Notes: generated by a model not told the origin, from the letters alone. A stretch of DNA of 26,533 bases from JAEUOS01 sp040382235 (GCA_040382235.1 JBEIFV010000081.1:1-26533); one strand, 5' to 3'; shown: positions 15,412-23,828, numbered from the stretch's first letter. Translations and numbers: made by a program.

Positions 15412-15873
15412 CTAGCGGCCGGCGCACTGCCGCAGCGCCGCAGCGCTCACCCCCAGCACTTCCACACCGTCGGGCAAGTCCACCGCGCCGCTGGCAACCA
15501 GTTGCAGGCCGAGCCGGGCGAACGCCACCACCGCCGGCATCGGCAAACGATCGGTGGCCCGCGCAAAAGCCACACGCCGGAATACCTCGGGGTGGGTCAA
15601 AGGGCGCGACACCACCGACCGCAAGGCCAGCGGCGGACAACTCAGAGCGGGAATCAGCGATACGCCCAGACCGGCTTCGACCATGCCGACCAGGGTAGAC
15701 AACTGGTCCACCTCGACCAACGGGTGCTTGAGTTTCAGGCGGGCGAGCACGCGGTCAGCGTAGGTTCTGAGCACTGCGCCATGGCGCAGGAGGATCAGTT
15801 GCTGGTCGGCAAGTCCGCGCCCTTCGATGCTCTCGCGGCGCGCCAACGGATGGTCGGCCGGAGCGAGGAAGCG
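15412..15873 (-). pseudogene. LysR-type regulator, truncated to the C-terminal effector domain
   Basis: The frame is open from about 15993, but family resemblance starts near 15873 with RFLAPADHPLARRESI and continues with DQQLILL, VEVDQLSTLVGMVEAGLG and VSLIPAL, the second half of a LysR effector-binding domain. The end (LGLQLVASGAVDL) is compatible with a natural C-terminus at TAG. The winged-helix DNA-binding domain, linker and first effector subdomain are absent; upstream lies only a short non-homologous stretch and the oppositely oriented sulfatase D. No convincing start with a Shine-Dalgarno is visible. This is most simply a regulator cut by the rearrangement that brought in sulfatase D. 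It cannot bind DNA as it stands. Confidence 0.75.
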
Positions 15874-15982
15874 GATACATCGCCTGATTCGATCAATACA
15901 TGTAAAGAATCGTTTTGCAGCACAAATGCAACTTCCACTACCATGCGCAGTTCTGTACCGCCGCCAGCGAAAGCCTCCTCCC

Positions 15983-17503
15983 ATGCGTACCATTTTCGTC
16001 TTGTTCGACTCCCTGAACCGGCGCGCGCTGCAACCCTATGGCGGACGCACCATCGCGACGCCCAACTTCAGCCGCCTGGCCGCGCGCTGCGTCACCTTCG
16101 ACAACCACTACGTGGGCAGCCTGCCGTGCATGCCGGCGCGGCGCGACCTGCATGCCGGGCGCCTGAATTTCCTGCACCGCGGCTGGGGCCCGCTGGAACC
16201 CTTCGACCACTCGTTCCCGGCGCTGCTGCACAAGAAGGGCATCTATTCGCACCTGATCTCGGACCATTTTCACTACTGGGGCGACGGCGGCGCCACCTAT
16301 CACAACCGCTACGACACCTATGATTTCATCCGCGGCCAGGAGGGCGACCCATGGAAGGCGATGGTCCAGCCGCCCTGGCAGCGCCTGCGCGAGATGTACC
16401 ATGCGCACCAGTTCACCGACCAGCGCCGCCACAAGCTGTCGCGCCACATGATCAATCGCGAGTTCGTGCGCGAATACAAGGATTTTCCCTCGGTGCGCTG
16501 CTTCGATGCCGGGCTCGAATTCCTGCAGGGCAACGGCGCCGCCGGCGACTGGCTGCTGCACCTGGAAACCTTCGATCCGCACGAACCATTTCATGCGCCA
16601 GCCGAATTCCGCAAGCCCTATCCGACCGCCTACCGCGGCCCGATCTTCGACTGGCCACCCTATGCGCGGGTCACCGAAGGGCCGGCCGAGTGCGACGAGA
16701 TCCGCGCCAACTACGCCGCCATCATGGCCTTGTGCGACCACCAACTGGGGCGCCTGCTCGACCATATGGATGCACATGCGATGTGGGACGACACCGCGCT
16801 GATCGTCGCCACCGACCACGGCTTCCTGCTGGGCGAGCATGACTGGTGGGCCAAGAACGTGATGCCCTGCTACAACGAGGTGGCGCATATTCCGCTGTTC
16901 GTGCATCACCCGGATTACCGGGCGCTGGCCGGCGGCCGCAGCCAGGCGCTGACCCAGACCATGGACCTGATGCCGACCATGCTGGAAATCCACGGCGCGG
17001 AAATCCCGGCGGAAGTCAAGGGCCGCTCGCTCCTGCGTGTGCTGGCGGGCGACGCGGCCGGCCGCGAGGCCGCTATTTATGGTGTGTTCGGCAGCGCGGT
17101 CAATGTGACCGACGGCCGCTATACCTATTTCATGTATCCGCCGGACCTGCATGGCGGCGACCTGTTCCAGTACACCCTGATTCCCGTGCACATGAAGGAG
17201 TTGTTCAGCCTGGCCGAACTGGCCGAGGCGCAACTGGTGGCGCCCAGCGCCTTCTCGCGCGGTGCGCCCATGCTGCGAGTACCGGCCACGCCGAAATCCC
17301 CGTTCTACAACCACCAGGGGCCGGGCGTGCAGCTTGATGCGAAAACGGTGCTGTTCGATCTTGCGAATGACCCCGACCAATTGCACCCGATCGAGAATGC
17401 CGCCATCGAGGCGCGCATGCGGGAGTTGGCCATTGCGCAAATGCACCATGCCGGCGCCCCGCCTGAATACTTTCGCCGGCTCGGGCTGGCCATCACCGCC
17501 TGA
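15983..17503 (+). CDS. Type I sulfatase D, cytoplasmic
   Basis: 506 residues starting directly in the core strand (RTIFVLFDSLNRRAL, metal ligand D9) with no leader. The formylglycine site is C49 in PCMPARRDLHAGR; ATDHGFLLGEHDWW gives D278 and H279, and K of WWAKN follows. It belongs to a different branch from sulfatases A, B and C: a long middle region with HFHYWGDGG, and an insert after FMYPPDLHGGDLF. I chose ATG 15983, where homology begins; the longer frame upstream overlaps the truncated regulator. It starts the plus-strand run that ends with the aldo/keto reductase. A Bug receptor follows after 76 bp, repeating the sulfatase-Bug pairing seen at 7682. Substrate unknown. Confidence 0.88.
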   Translation: MRTIFVLFDSLNRRALQPYGGRTIATPNFSRLAARCVTFDNHYVGSLPCMPARRDLHAGRLNFLHRGWGPLEPFDHSFPALLHKKGIYSHLISDHFHYWGDGGATYHNRYDTYDFIRGQEGDPWKAMVQPPWQRLREMYHAHQFTDQRRHKLSRHMINREFVREYKDFPSVRCFDAGLEFLQGNGAAGDWLLHLETFDPHEPFHAPAEFRKPYPTAYRGPIFDWPPYARVTEGPAECDEIRANYAAIMALCDHQLGRLLDHMDAHAMWDDTALIVATDHGFLLGEHDWWAKNVMPCYNEVAHIPLFVHHPDYRALAGGRSQALTQTMDLMPTMLEIHGAEIPAEVKGRSLLRVLAGDAAGREAAIYGVFGSAVNVTDGRYTYFMYPPDLHGGDLFQYTLIPVHMKELFSLAELAEAQLVAPSAFSRGAPMLRVPATPKSPFYNHQGPGVQLDAKTVLFDLANDPDQLHPIENAAIEARMRELAIAQMHHAGAPPEYFRRLGLAITA

Positions 17504-17579
17504 GGCAGCCATGCAAACAGGCGCCACCAGCGGGCAGCCCGTGTGGCAGCAAGACACTGACACCAAAGGAGGAACACAC

Positions 17580-18560
17580 ATGAAATCCTGTCTGCAGTTG
17601 ATCATCGCCGCGGCAGTCATCGTCGGCAGCCCGGGAATCGCCATGGCGCAAGCCTTCCCGACGCGCCCCATCGCCATGGTCGTGCCGGTGCCGGCCGGCG
17701 GCCCCACCGACGCCATCGCGCGCGTCCTTGCCAGCTATATGCCACAGCCGCTGGGCCAGCCGGTGGTGATCGAAAACATACCCGGCGCCGGCGGCAGCGT
17801 GGGCACCGGCCAGGTGGCGCGCGCCGCGCCCGACGGCTATCGCATCGGCATCGGTCTGCTCGGCACGCATGTGATGAACGGCGCCATCTACAAGCTTCAG
17901 TACGACCTGCTGAAGGACTTCGAGCCGGTGGCGATGATATCGAGCAGCCCGCAACTGATCGTGTCGCGCGCAGGCATTGCGGCCCGCGACTTGAAGGAAC
18001 TCATCGCCTGGGTCAAGGCCAACGAAGCCAAAGCCACCATGAGCACTGCGGGCATCGGCACGGCTGGACATATCAGCAGCGTCTACTTCCAGAATGTCAC
18101 CGCCAGCAAGCCCTTGATCGTGCATTATCGCGGCGGCGCGCCGGCGCTGCAGGACCTGCTGGCCGGCAATGTCGACATGATGATCGCGCTGGCTTCCAAC
18201 TTCCTGCCGCAAGTGCAGTCCGGCAAGCTGCGCGCCTATGCCGTGACCTCGAAGACCCGCATGGCCGCGGCGCCCGACATACCGACGGTCGACGAAGCAG
18301 GATTGCCGAATTTCCACATGCCGGTGTGGCATGCGATCTGGGCGCCGCGCGCCACGCCCAAGCCGGTCGTCGACCGGCTCAACGCCGCCATCGTGGAAGC
18401 CTTGGCCAATCCGGGCGTACGCGAACGCCTGGCCGCCCAGGGCCAGGAGATTCCGCCGCGCGAGCAGCAGACACCGGCAGCGCTGGGCGCGGTGCAAAGG
18501 TCGGACATCGAGAAATGGTGGCCGCTGATCAAGGCCGCCGGCATCACCGCGGAGCAATAG
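17580..18560 (+). CDS. Bug-family periplasmic solute receptor
   Basis: 326 residues. The ATG at 17580 has a near-perfect AAAGGAGG at 17565-17572, so expression is probably strong; the longer open frame upstream runs over sulfatase D. The Sec signal ends around AMAQA (residues 21-25). FPTRPIAMVVPVPAGGPTDA, PVVIENIPGAGGSVG and APDGYRIGIG are the first-lobe blocks, and the sequence from IVHYRGGAPALQDLLAG the second. The usual PYKGG is replaced by HYRGG here. It follows sulfatase D and precedes the mutarotase-like gene, so it may supply the ligand for both. Confidence 0.92.
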   Translation: MKSCLQLIIAAAVIVGSPGIAMAQAFPTRPIAMVVPVPAGGPTDAIARVLASYMPQPLGQPVVIENIPGAGGSVGTGQVARAAPDGYRIGIGLLGTHVMNGAIYKLQYDLLKDFEPVAMISSSPQLIVSRAGIAARDLKELIAWVKANEAKATMSTAGIGTAGHISSVYFQNVTASKPLIVHYRGGAPALQDLLAGNVDMMIALASNFLPQVQSGKLRAYAVTSKTRMAAAPDIPTVDEAGLPNFHMPVWHAIWAPRATPKPVVDRLNAAIVEALANPGVRERLAAQGQEIPPREQQTPAALGAVQRSDIEKWWPLIKAAGITAEQ

Positions 18561-18631
18561 ATGCAAGCGCCGCAACCGTTGCGCCTTGACACCTGCCTTG
18601 CCGCGACGCCAGGCACTTGCCGGCCGCCACC

Positions 18632-19555
18632 ATGATGCGCAGTTCCGAACCGCTCAAGCTGCGCGCCGGCCCGTATGCGGCGAGCGTGCTGCCGCACGCC
18701 GGCGCGCGCCTGGCAAGCCTCACCTGGTCTGACGGCAAGCGCGACCTCGATCTGCTGGTGCCGATACCCGAAGGCATCAATTTCGATTCGCATCAATGGC
18801 CTGCCGGTGGCGCCTTTCCGATGGCACCCTATTCCAACCGGCTGGGTGGCGCCAGCTTCACCTGGGGCGAGCGGCGCATCCACCTGACTCCACCGCCCGG
18901 CGCGACCTATGCACTGCTGGGTTTCGCGCATCGCGCCAGTTGGGAAGTGAAATCAAGCGCGAACGCGGATGCGGTGTTGCGCTATGCGCATCGCGCCGGC
19001 CACGAGGGCTGGCCCTGGCCGTTTGAGTTGACCATGCAGGTCACGCTCGACGCGGACGGCGCCACGGTGCGCCTGTGCATCACCAACCAGTCGGAAGAAA
19101 CCATGCCGGCGGGCCTTGGCTGGCACCCCTACCATCCGGCGCACAGCCTGAACACGCAGCCCCAGGCGCAAGTTCTGCTGGCGGCACATGCGCAACGCGA
19201 TGTCGGCCTCGACGGCCTGGCGCGCCTGCCGCCGCATGCCGGGCCAGGCGAGGCCAAACCCTTCGCGCTGGGCCGCGCCGCATTGCACCACCAGACCTGC
19301 GTGTTCGAAGACTGGTCGGGTGAAGCGTCGCTGCCGCTTGCGCCTGGTTTGCGGATTGCCGTGCAAGGCACGGGCGCACCTCACCTGGTGCTGCATGCGG
19401 CGAAGGAACTGGCCCATGTGTGCCTGGAGCCGGTCAGCCTGTTGCCGGGTGCGCTGCAGGTTTACGATGCCCGGCAGTCGAGCGCGATGATCGCGCTTGC
19501 GCCACAATGCTCGCGGGAAATCATCTGGCGCTGCGCGGTAGTGCCGCAACCATAA
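18632..19555 (+). CDS. Aldose 1-epimerase (mutarotase)-like protein
   Basis: 307 residues with the galactose-mutarotase beta-sandwich signature. PYSNRLGGASFTW supplies N69 and R70, GFAH gives H100, GWHPYH gives the catalytic acid H165, and LEPVSLLPGAL the catalytic base E266. All key positions of GalM are therefore present. There is no signal peptide. I chose ATG 18632 (ATG 18635 is adjacent); no strong Shine-Dalgarno is visible. The enzyme interconverts alpha and beta anomers of free sugars; its presence argues that the pathway handles a reducing aldose. It lies 71 bp after a Bug gene and before three more, and the aldose-dehydrogenase-like reductase ends the run. Confidence 0.85.
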   Translation: MMRSSEPLKLRAGPYAASVLPHAGARLASLTWSDGKRDLDLLVPIPEGINFDSHQWPAGGAFPMAPYSNRLGGASFTWGERRIHLTPPPGATYALLGFAHRASWEVKSSANADAVLRYAHRAGHEGWPWPFELTMQVTLDADGATVRLCITNQSEETMPAGLGWHPYHPAHSLNTQPQAQVLLAAHAQRDVGLDGLARLPPHAGPGEAKPFALGRAALHHQTCVFEDWSGEASLPLAPGLRIAVQGTGAPHLVLHAAKELAHVCLEPVSLLPGALQVYDARQSSAMIALAPQCSREIIWRCAVVPQP

Positions 19556-19610
19556 GCTTGCCCGCACAGGCCTCGAGCGGCTTGGCGAACAGGCACCTAC
19601 AGGAGGAAGC

Positions 19611-20603
19611 ATGCACGACAGTCGCCCTGCGCGAGCCAGCGGAAGACGGCTGCTGGGAATCGCGCTTGCCTTTATTTGCGTGGCCTTGGCGATACCTGCC
19701 TTGGCGCAGGACTTCCCGGCGCGGCGCGTGCGCTTCCTGATCGGCCAGCCGCCCGGCGGCGGTTCGGATGTGCTGGCGCGCCTGTTGGGCGACAAGCTTG
19801 CGCAAATGTGGCGCCAGCCCTTCGTGGTCGAAAGCCTGCCGGGCGCCAGCGGCTCGATCGCCATGAACACGCTGATCCGCGCCGCCCCCGACGGCTACAC
19901 CCTGGGCCTGCTCAATTTCAACAATGTGGTGTTCGAGGAACTGGCGAAGAACCCGCCCCACGCACTTGAAAAGGACGTCACCCCGATCATCTCGGTGGCA
20001 CGGCAAAGCAATGTGCTGGTGCTCTCGCCCGCGGTGCCGGCCAACAACGTGACCGAAATGCTGGCCTACATCCGCGCCAATCCGGGCAAGGTGAGCTTCG
20101 CCTCCGGCGGTGCCGGTTCACCGGCGCATCTTGCAGGCGAACTCTTCAAGCTGCAAACCGGGGTCGACATGGTGCACATCCCCTACAAGGGTGCGGGACC
20201 GGCGATCCAGGATGTGCTGGCCGGCAACGTGACCTTGATGTTCGCCGCCGCGCCGGCGGCGCTGCCGCTGGTGCGTGCCGGCAAGCTGCGCGCACTGGCG
20301 GTCACCAGCGATACGCGCTCGGCGCAAACGCCCGAGATTCCCAGCCTCACCGAGAGCGGCATCCAGTTTGATGTGCGCGATTTCCAGGGCATTGTCGGTC
20401 CCGCCGGCATGCCGCCAGCCCTGCTTGCGCGCATCCATGCCGACTTCGCGCAGGTGCTCGAGATGGCCGACGTGCGCGCGCGCATCGCACAGCTCGGCGG
20501 CGAAACCACCGGCGGCACCCCTGCCGCTTTCGCCGGCCAGATCAGGAGCGAGTCGGCGAAATGGAAACGCGTGGTGCGGGAAGCGAAGCTGTCGGTGGAA
20601 TAA
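19611..20603 (+). CDS. Bug-family periplasmic solute receptor (tandem 1 of 3)
   Basis: 330 residues with AGGAGG just before ATG 19611. The Sec signal has an Arg-rich start (RARASGRR) and cuts near ALAQ/DFP. RVRFLIGQPPGGGSDVLAR, PFVVESLPGASGSIA and APDGYTLGLLN are first-lobe Bug motifs; VHIPYKGAGPAIQDVLAGNV is the second-lobe motif. It is the first of three consecutive receptor genes with spacers of 63 and 30 bp. The three proteins differ clearly in sequence, so they are not recent duplicates and probably bind different ligands. Confidence 0.92.
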   Translation: MHDSRPARASGRRLLGIALAFICVALAIPALAQDFPARRVRFLIGQPPGGGSDVLARLLGDKLAQMWRQPFVVESLPGASGSIAMNTLIRAAPDGYTLGLLNFNNVVFEELAKNPPHALEKDVTPIISVARQSNVLVLSPAVPANNVTEMLAYIRANPGKVSFASGGAGSPAHLAGELFKLQTGVDMVHIPYKGAGPAIQDVLAGNVTLMFAAAPAALPLVRAGKLRALAVTSDTRSAQTPEIPSLTESGIQFDVRDFQGIVGPAGMPPALLARIHADFAQVLEMADVRARIAQLGGETTGGTPAAFAGQIRSESAKWKRVVREAKLSVE

Positions 20604-20666
20604 CCCGGCGCGCTGTGTCGGCGCGGCCGCGGCCGCGGCTCGACAATCACCAGAACGGAGGCACGC

Positions 20667-21638
20667 ATGTCGATCACTGTTTGGTTCAAGAGGCTCCTGC
20701 TGGCTGCGCTGCTGCTGGCTGCCGCCGCATCGGCCACTGCGGCCTACCCCGAGAAGGCGATTCGCTTCGTGGTGCCGTGGCCGGCCGGCGGCGGGTCGGA
20801 TGCGGTCTCGCGCATCGTCGCGCGCCACCTGCAGGACCGCCTGAAGCAACAGGTCGTAGTCGACAACAAGCCCGGTGCGGCCGGCAACATCGGCACTGAG
20901 ATCGTGGCGCGCGCCGCGCCTGACGGCTACACCCTGCTGCTTTCCTCCGGCCCGTTCTCGGTCAACCCCAGCCTTTTCAAGAGCCTGCCCTTCGACACCC
21001 TGCGCGACTTCGCGCCGATCACGCAATTCGCCATGAGCCCCACCACCCTCGTGGTGTTGCCGGGCTTCGCCGCACGCAACATGGCCGAATTCATGGCGCT
21101 GGCGCGCGACCCGGCCAAGCCGCTGGTGGTGGCCTCGCCCGGCAACGGCTCGGCGCAGCACCTGGCGCTGGAGCTGCTGCGCAAAAAGGCCGGATTGTCG
21201 CTCTTGCATGTGCCCTACAAGGGCGGTGCGCCGGCCTTGAATGATCTGCTGGGCGGCCAGGTGCCGGTGATGATCTCGGGCTATCCGGAAGTATCGGCGC
21301 ACCTGAAAGCCGGCAAGTTGCGCGCGCTGGCGGTGACCACGCCCAACCGCCTGAGCCTGTTGCCGGAAGTGCCGACCCTGATGGAACTGGGCCTGGCCGA
21401 CGCCGCCACCGCCGGCTGGACCGGCCTGCATGTGCCCGCCGGGACACCGATCGAGGTGATCAACCGGCTCAACGCCGAGGTGATGGCGATCCTCGGGCAG
21501 GCCGACGTGCGCGAGCAGTTTTCCAACCTGGGGCTCGAAGTGCGTCGCTCCACGCCGGCGGAGTTCGCCGCCTTTGTCAACCAACAGATCGCCGCCTGGA
21601 AGATCGCGGTGGAACTGTCGGGCGCCAAGGTCGATTAA
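20667..21638 (+). CDS. Bug-family periplasmic solute receptor (tandem 2 of 3)
   Basis: 323 residues; ATG 20667 is preceded by CGGAGG. A Sec signal ends near ATAA/YPE. IRFVVPWPAGGGSDAVSR, QVVVDNKPGAAGNIGTE and APDGYTLLLSS form the first-lobe signature, LHVPYKGGAPALNDLLGGQV the second, and the protein ends with the usual short tail after WKIAVELSGAKVD. The spacer before it contains an almost pure GC block, GCGGCCGCGGCCGC at 20623-20636, which is self-complementary and may pair as an RNA hairpin. Ligand unknown. Confidence 0.92.
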   Translation: MSITVWFKRLLLAALLLAAAASATAAYPEKAIRFVVPWPAGGGSDAVSRIVARHLQDRLKQQVVVDNKPGAAGNIGTEIVARAAPDGYTLLLSSGPFSVNPSLFKSLPFDTLRDFAPITQFAMSPTTLVVLPGFAARNMAEFMALARDPAKPLVVASPGNGSAQHLALELLRKKAGLSLLHVPYKGGAPALNDLLGGQVPVMISGYPEVSAHLKAGKLRALAVTTPNRLSLLPEVPTLMELGLADAATAGWTGLHVPAGTPIEVINRLNAEVMAILGQADVREQFSNLGLEVRRSTPAEFAAFVNQQIAAWKIAVELSGAKVD

Positions 21639-21668
21639 AGCGGCGCCCCAAGCAAAGGAGGATCAAGC

Positions 21669-22661
21669 ATGCGTAGCACCATCCCGCCAGAGGACAGAGC
21701 GCGGCGCGAATTCCTGATCGCCGCAGCGGCGGCCGCCATCATGCCGGGCGCGGCCGGGGCGCAGGAATATCCCTCGAAAACCATCCGCATCATCTCGCCG
21801 TTCTCGCCCGGCGCCACTTCCGATCTTGTGGCTCGCGCGCTGGGCCCGGCGCTCGCCACGGCGTGGGGCGTCAGTGTGGTGGCCGAGAACAAACCCGGCG
21901 GCGGCAGCATCGTCGGCGCCGACCTGGTGGCCAAGGCGGCGCCCGACGGCCACACCCTGCTGGTGGCGGCCGCCGCCATCGGCGTGATTCCGGCGCTGCA
22001 TGCCAAGCTGCCGTTCGAGCTGTACCGTGACCTTTCGCCGATCACACTGGTGGGCTCGGTACCGTTCATGATGCTGGTGCACCCCTCGGTGCCGGCGAAA
22101 ACGGTGCCGGAGTTCGTCGCCTGGGCCAGGGCCAATCCGGCCAAGGTCAATTTCAGCTCCGGCGGCAACGGCACCATTCCGCACATGGGCGGCGCGCTGC
22201 TCAACATGCGCGCCGGCCTGGCCATGCCGCATGTGCCTTTCAAGGGCGGTGCCGATTCGCTCACCGCGCTCCTGGGCGGCCAGGTGCAGATGACCATCGA
22301 CGGCGGCCCGCATGTGCTGGGGCACATCCGCGCAGGCAGCCTGCGCATGCTGGCGGTGGCCACACCACAACGCCTGCCGGAATTTCCCGACACCCCGACG
22401 ATCGCCGAATCCGGCTTTCCCGGCTTCGAGAGCAACGCCTGGCAATCGATGTGGGTGACCGGCGGCACCGCGCCGGCGGTGACACGCAAGATCGCCGCCG
22501 AGGTAATGCGCATCATCCGCACGCCGGAAATGAGCGAGCGCCTCAAGGCCATGGGCATGCAGCCGATCGGCAGCACGCCGGAGGACGCCGAGAAGTTCAT
22601 CCGCGCCGAGACCGCCAAGTGGGGCGCGGTGATCAAGGCCTCGGGCGCCCGAGCGGAGTGA
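21669..22661 (+). CDS. Bug-family periplasmic solute receptor with Tat-type leader (tandem 3 of 3)
   Basis: 330 residues; ATG 21669 follows AAAGGAGG. Unlike the other receptors here, the leader has a twin-arginine motif, R12-R13-E-F-L-I, and an Ala-rich core ending GAAGAQ, so export by the Tat pathway is likely. IRIISPFSPGATSDLVAR, VVAENKPGGGSIVG and APDGHTLLVAA are first-lobe motifs; MPHVPFKGGADSLTALLGGQV is the second-lobe motif. Its stop overlaps a possible GTG (22658) of the aldo/keto reductase, so the two genes are coupled. Confidence 0.92.
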   Translation: MRSTIPPEDRARREFLIAAAAAAIMPGAAGAQEYPSKTIRIISPFSPGATSDLVARALGPALATAWGVSVVAENKPGGGSIVGADLVAKAAPDGHTLLVAAAAIGVIPALHAKLPFELYRDLSPITLVGSVPFMMLVHPSVPAKTVPEFVAWARANPAKVNFSSGGNGTIPHMGGALLNMRAGLAMPHVPFKGGADSLTALLGGQVQMTIDGGPHVLGHIRAGSLRMLAVATPQRLPEFPDTPTIAESGFPGFESNAWQSMWVTGGTAPAVTRKIAAEVMRIIRTPEMSERLKAMGMQPIGSTPEDAEKFIRAETAKWGAVIKASGARAE

Positions 22662-22663
22662 AG

Positions 22664-23632
22664 ATGGCCATGCCACGCCGCCCCTTGGGCAAATCGGGCA
22701 TCAGCATGCCGCTCCTGGCCTTCGGCGCCAGCGGCCTGGGCAAGATCACGTCTGGGGAGGCCATCGCGACAGTGCATGCGGCACTCGCCGCCGGCATCGA
22801 TCATGTCGATACCGCGCCCTTCTATGGCCTGGGCGAAAGCGAGCGTCGCCGGCGCCCGGCGCTGGCGCAGGCGGCGCGGCCCTTCACCCAGTCAACCAAG
22901 GTCGGCCGCCTGCTGCGCCCCGGCGCCGATGGCCAGACCCAGCCGGTCTACGACTACTCCTATGCCGGTGCGGAACAGTCGCTCGACGAGAGTTGCGTGC
23001 GCCTGGGCCGCGATCGGGTCGACCTGGCGATCCTCCACGATGTGAGCCGGCGCTTTCACGGCCAACGCACCGACGCGGTGTTCGATGAGGCCATGGCGGG
23101 CGCCTACCGCGCGATGGACGACTGGCGCCGCGCCGGCACGGTCAAGGCCATCGGCATCGGCGTCAACGACTGCGCCACCTGCCTGCGCGCACTGCGCGAA
23201 GCCGACTTCGACTTCCTGCTGCTGGCCGGCCGCATCACCCTGCTGGACCACGAAGGCTTCGATGAGGTGCTGCCCGAAGCGCAAGCGCGCGGCGTCGGCG
23301 TGATCGCCGCTGCGCCTTTCAATTCCGGCATCCTGGCCATCGGGGCGCGACCGGGCGCGACCTACTTCTACGAGCCGGCGTCGCCCGAAATCATGCAGCG
23401 CACGCGGCGCATCGAAGCGGTATGCGCGCGCCACCAGGTGCCCCTGCCGGCGGCGGCGCTCCAATTTCCGTTGCTGCATCCGGCGGTAAGCAGCGTGCTG
23501 GCCGGCTATCGCTGCGTCGAAGAGGTCCACGCCAACCTGGCGCATGCGCGGCATGCGATTCCGGCTGCGTTCTGGGATGAACTGCGAACCGCGGGCTTGC
23601 TGGCCACGGCGGTCGGTTTACCGAACTGCTGA
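22664..23632 (+). CDS. Aldo/keto reductase, L-fucose/D-threo-aldose 1-dehydrogenase-like
   Basis: 322 residues of the aldo/keto reductase (TIM-barrel) family. DTAPFYGLGESE carries D49 and the catalytic Y54, K79 lies in STKVGRLL, and ILHD gives H125, completing the Asp-Tyr-Lys-His tetrad. The DTAPFYG.GESE segment and the STKVGR block are typical of bacterial D-threo-aldose 1-dehydrogenase/L-fucose dehydrogenase and pyridoxal 4-dehydrogenase. Such enzymes oxidise aldoses at C1 to lactones with NAD(P). I chose ATG 22664 with GGAG at 22655-22658; GTG 22658 and ATG 22670 are alternatives. As the last gene of the run after a mutarotase, it fits oxidation of the free beta-anomer of a desulfated sugar. 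Exact substrate unproven. Confidence 0.85.
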   Translation: MAMPRRPLGKSGISMPLLAFGASGLGKITSGEAIATVHAALAAGIDHVDTAPFYGLGESERRRRPALAQAARPFTQSTKVGRLLRPGADGQTQPVYDYSYAGAEQSLDESCVRLGRDRVDLAILHDVSRRFHGQRTDAVFDEAMAGAYRAMDDWRRAGTVKAIGIGVNDCATCLRALREADFDFLLLAGRITLLDHEGFDEVLPEAQARGVGVIAAAPFNSGILAIGARPGATYFYEPASPEIMQRTRRIEAVCARHQVPLPAAALQFPLLHPAVSSVLAGYRCVEEVHANLAHARHAIPAAFWDELRTAGLLATAVGLPNC

Positions 23633-23697
23633 AGCGGTCTGCGCAGGGTTGGATCAACCGGGCCCTTCGGCTTTTGGTCAGCGGCAGCGAGCTGGGT

Positions 23698-23775
23698 TGA
23701 ATTTGGATGCCTGCTTTCGACCCATAGCGGCCGGTAGTCTGAGCGAATTCACAGCGGGAACCGGTCATTCTGTAG
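23698..23775. repeat. Possible dispersed intergenic repeat
   Basis: In the 196-bp convergent gap after the aldo/keto reductase, the stretch containing GCCTGCTTTCGACCCATAGC and, further on, ACCGGTCATTCTG resembles degenerate repeats that I recall from betaproteobacterial intergenic regions. There is only one copy in this window. This is recognition from memory and may be wrong. Confidence 0.25.
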
Positions 23776-23828
23776 CAGATCGGCCTGCCTCCTGTGCCAT
23801 CGCCGCTGCGGTGGTGTCCTGTGCGCGA

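Noticed and set aside
15938..17716. 592-codon minus-strand frame over sulfatase D
   Set aside because: Antisense shadow; the plus strand carries all sulfatase motifs, and the minus frame shows no recognisable domain.
20623..20636. GCGGCCGCGGCCGC palindrome as a regulatory site
   Set aside because: Simple alternating GC sequence in a GC-rich spacer; it could arise by chance and has no associated elements.
20118..21584. 488-codon minus-strand frame over two Bug genes
   Set aside because: It crosses two genes and their spacer, with low-complexity His/Arg/Gln-rich translation; no motif.
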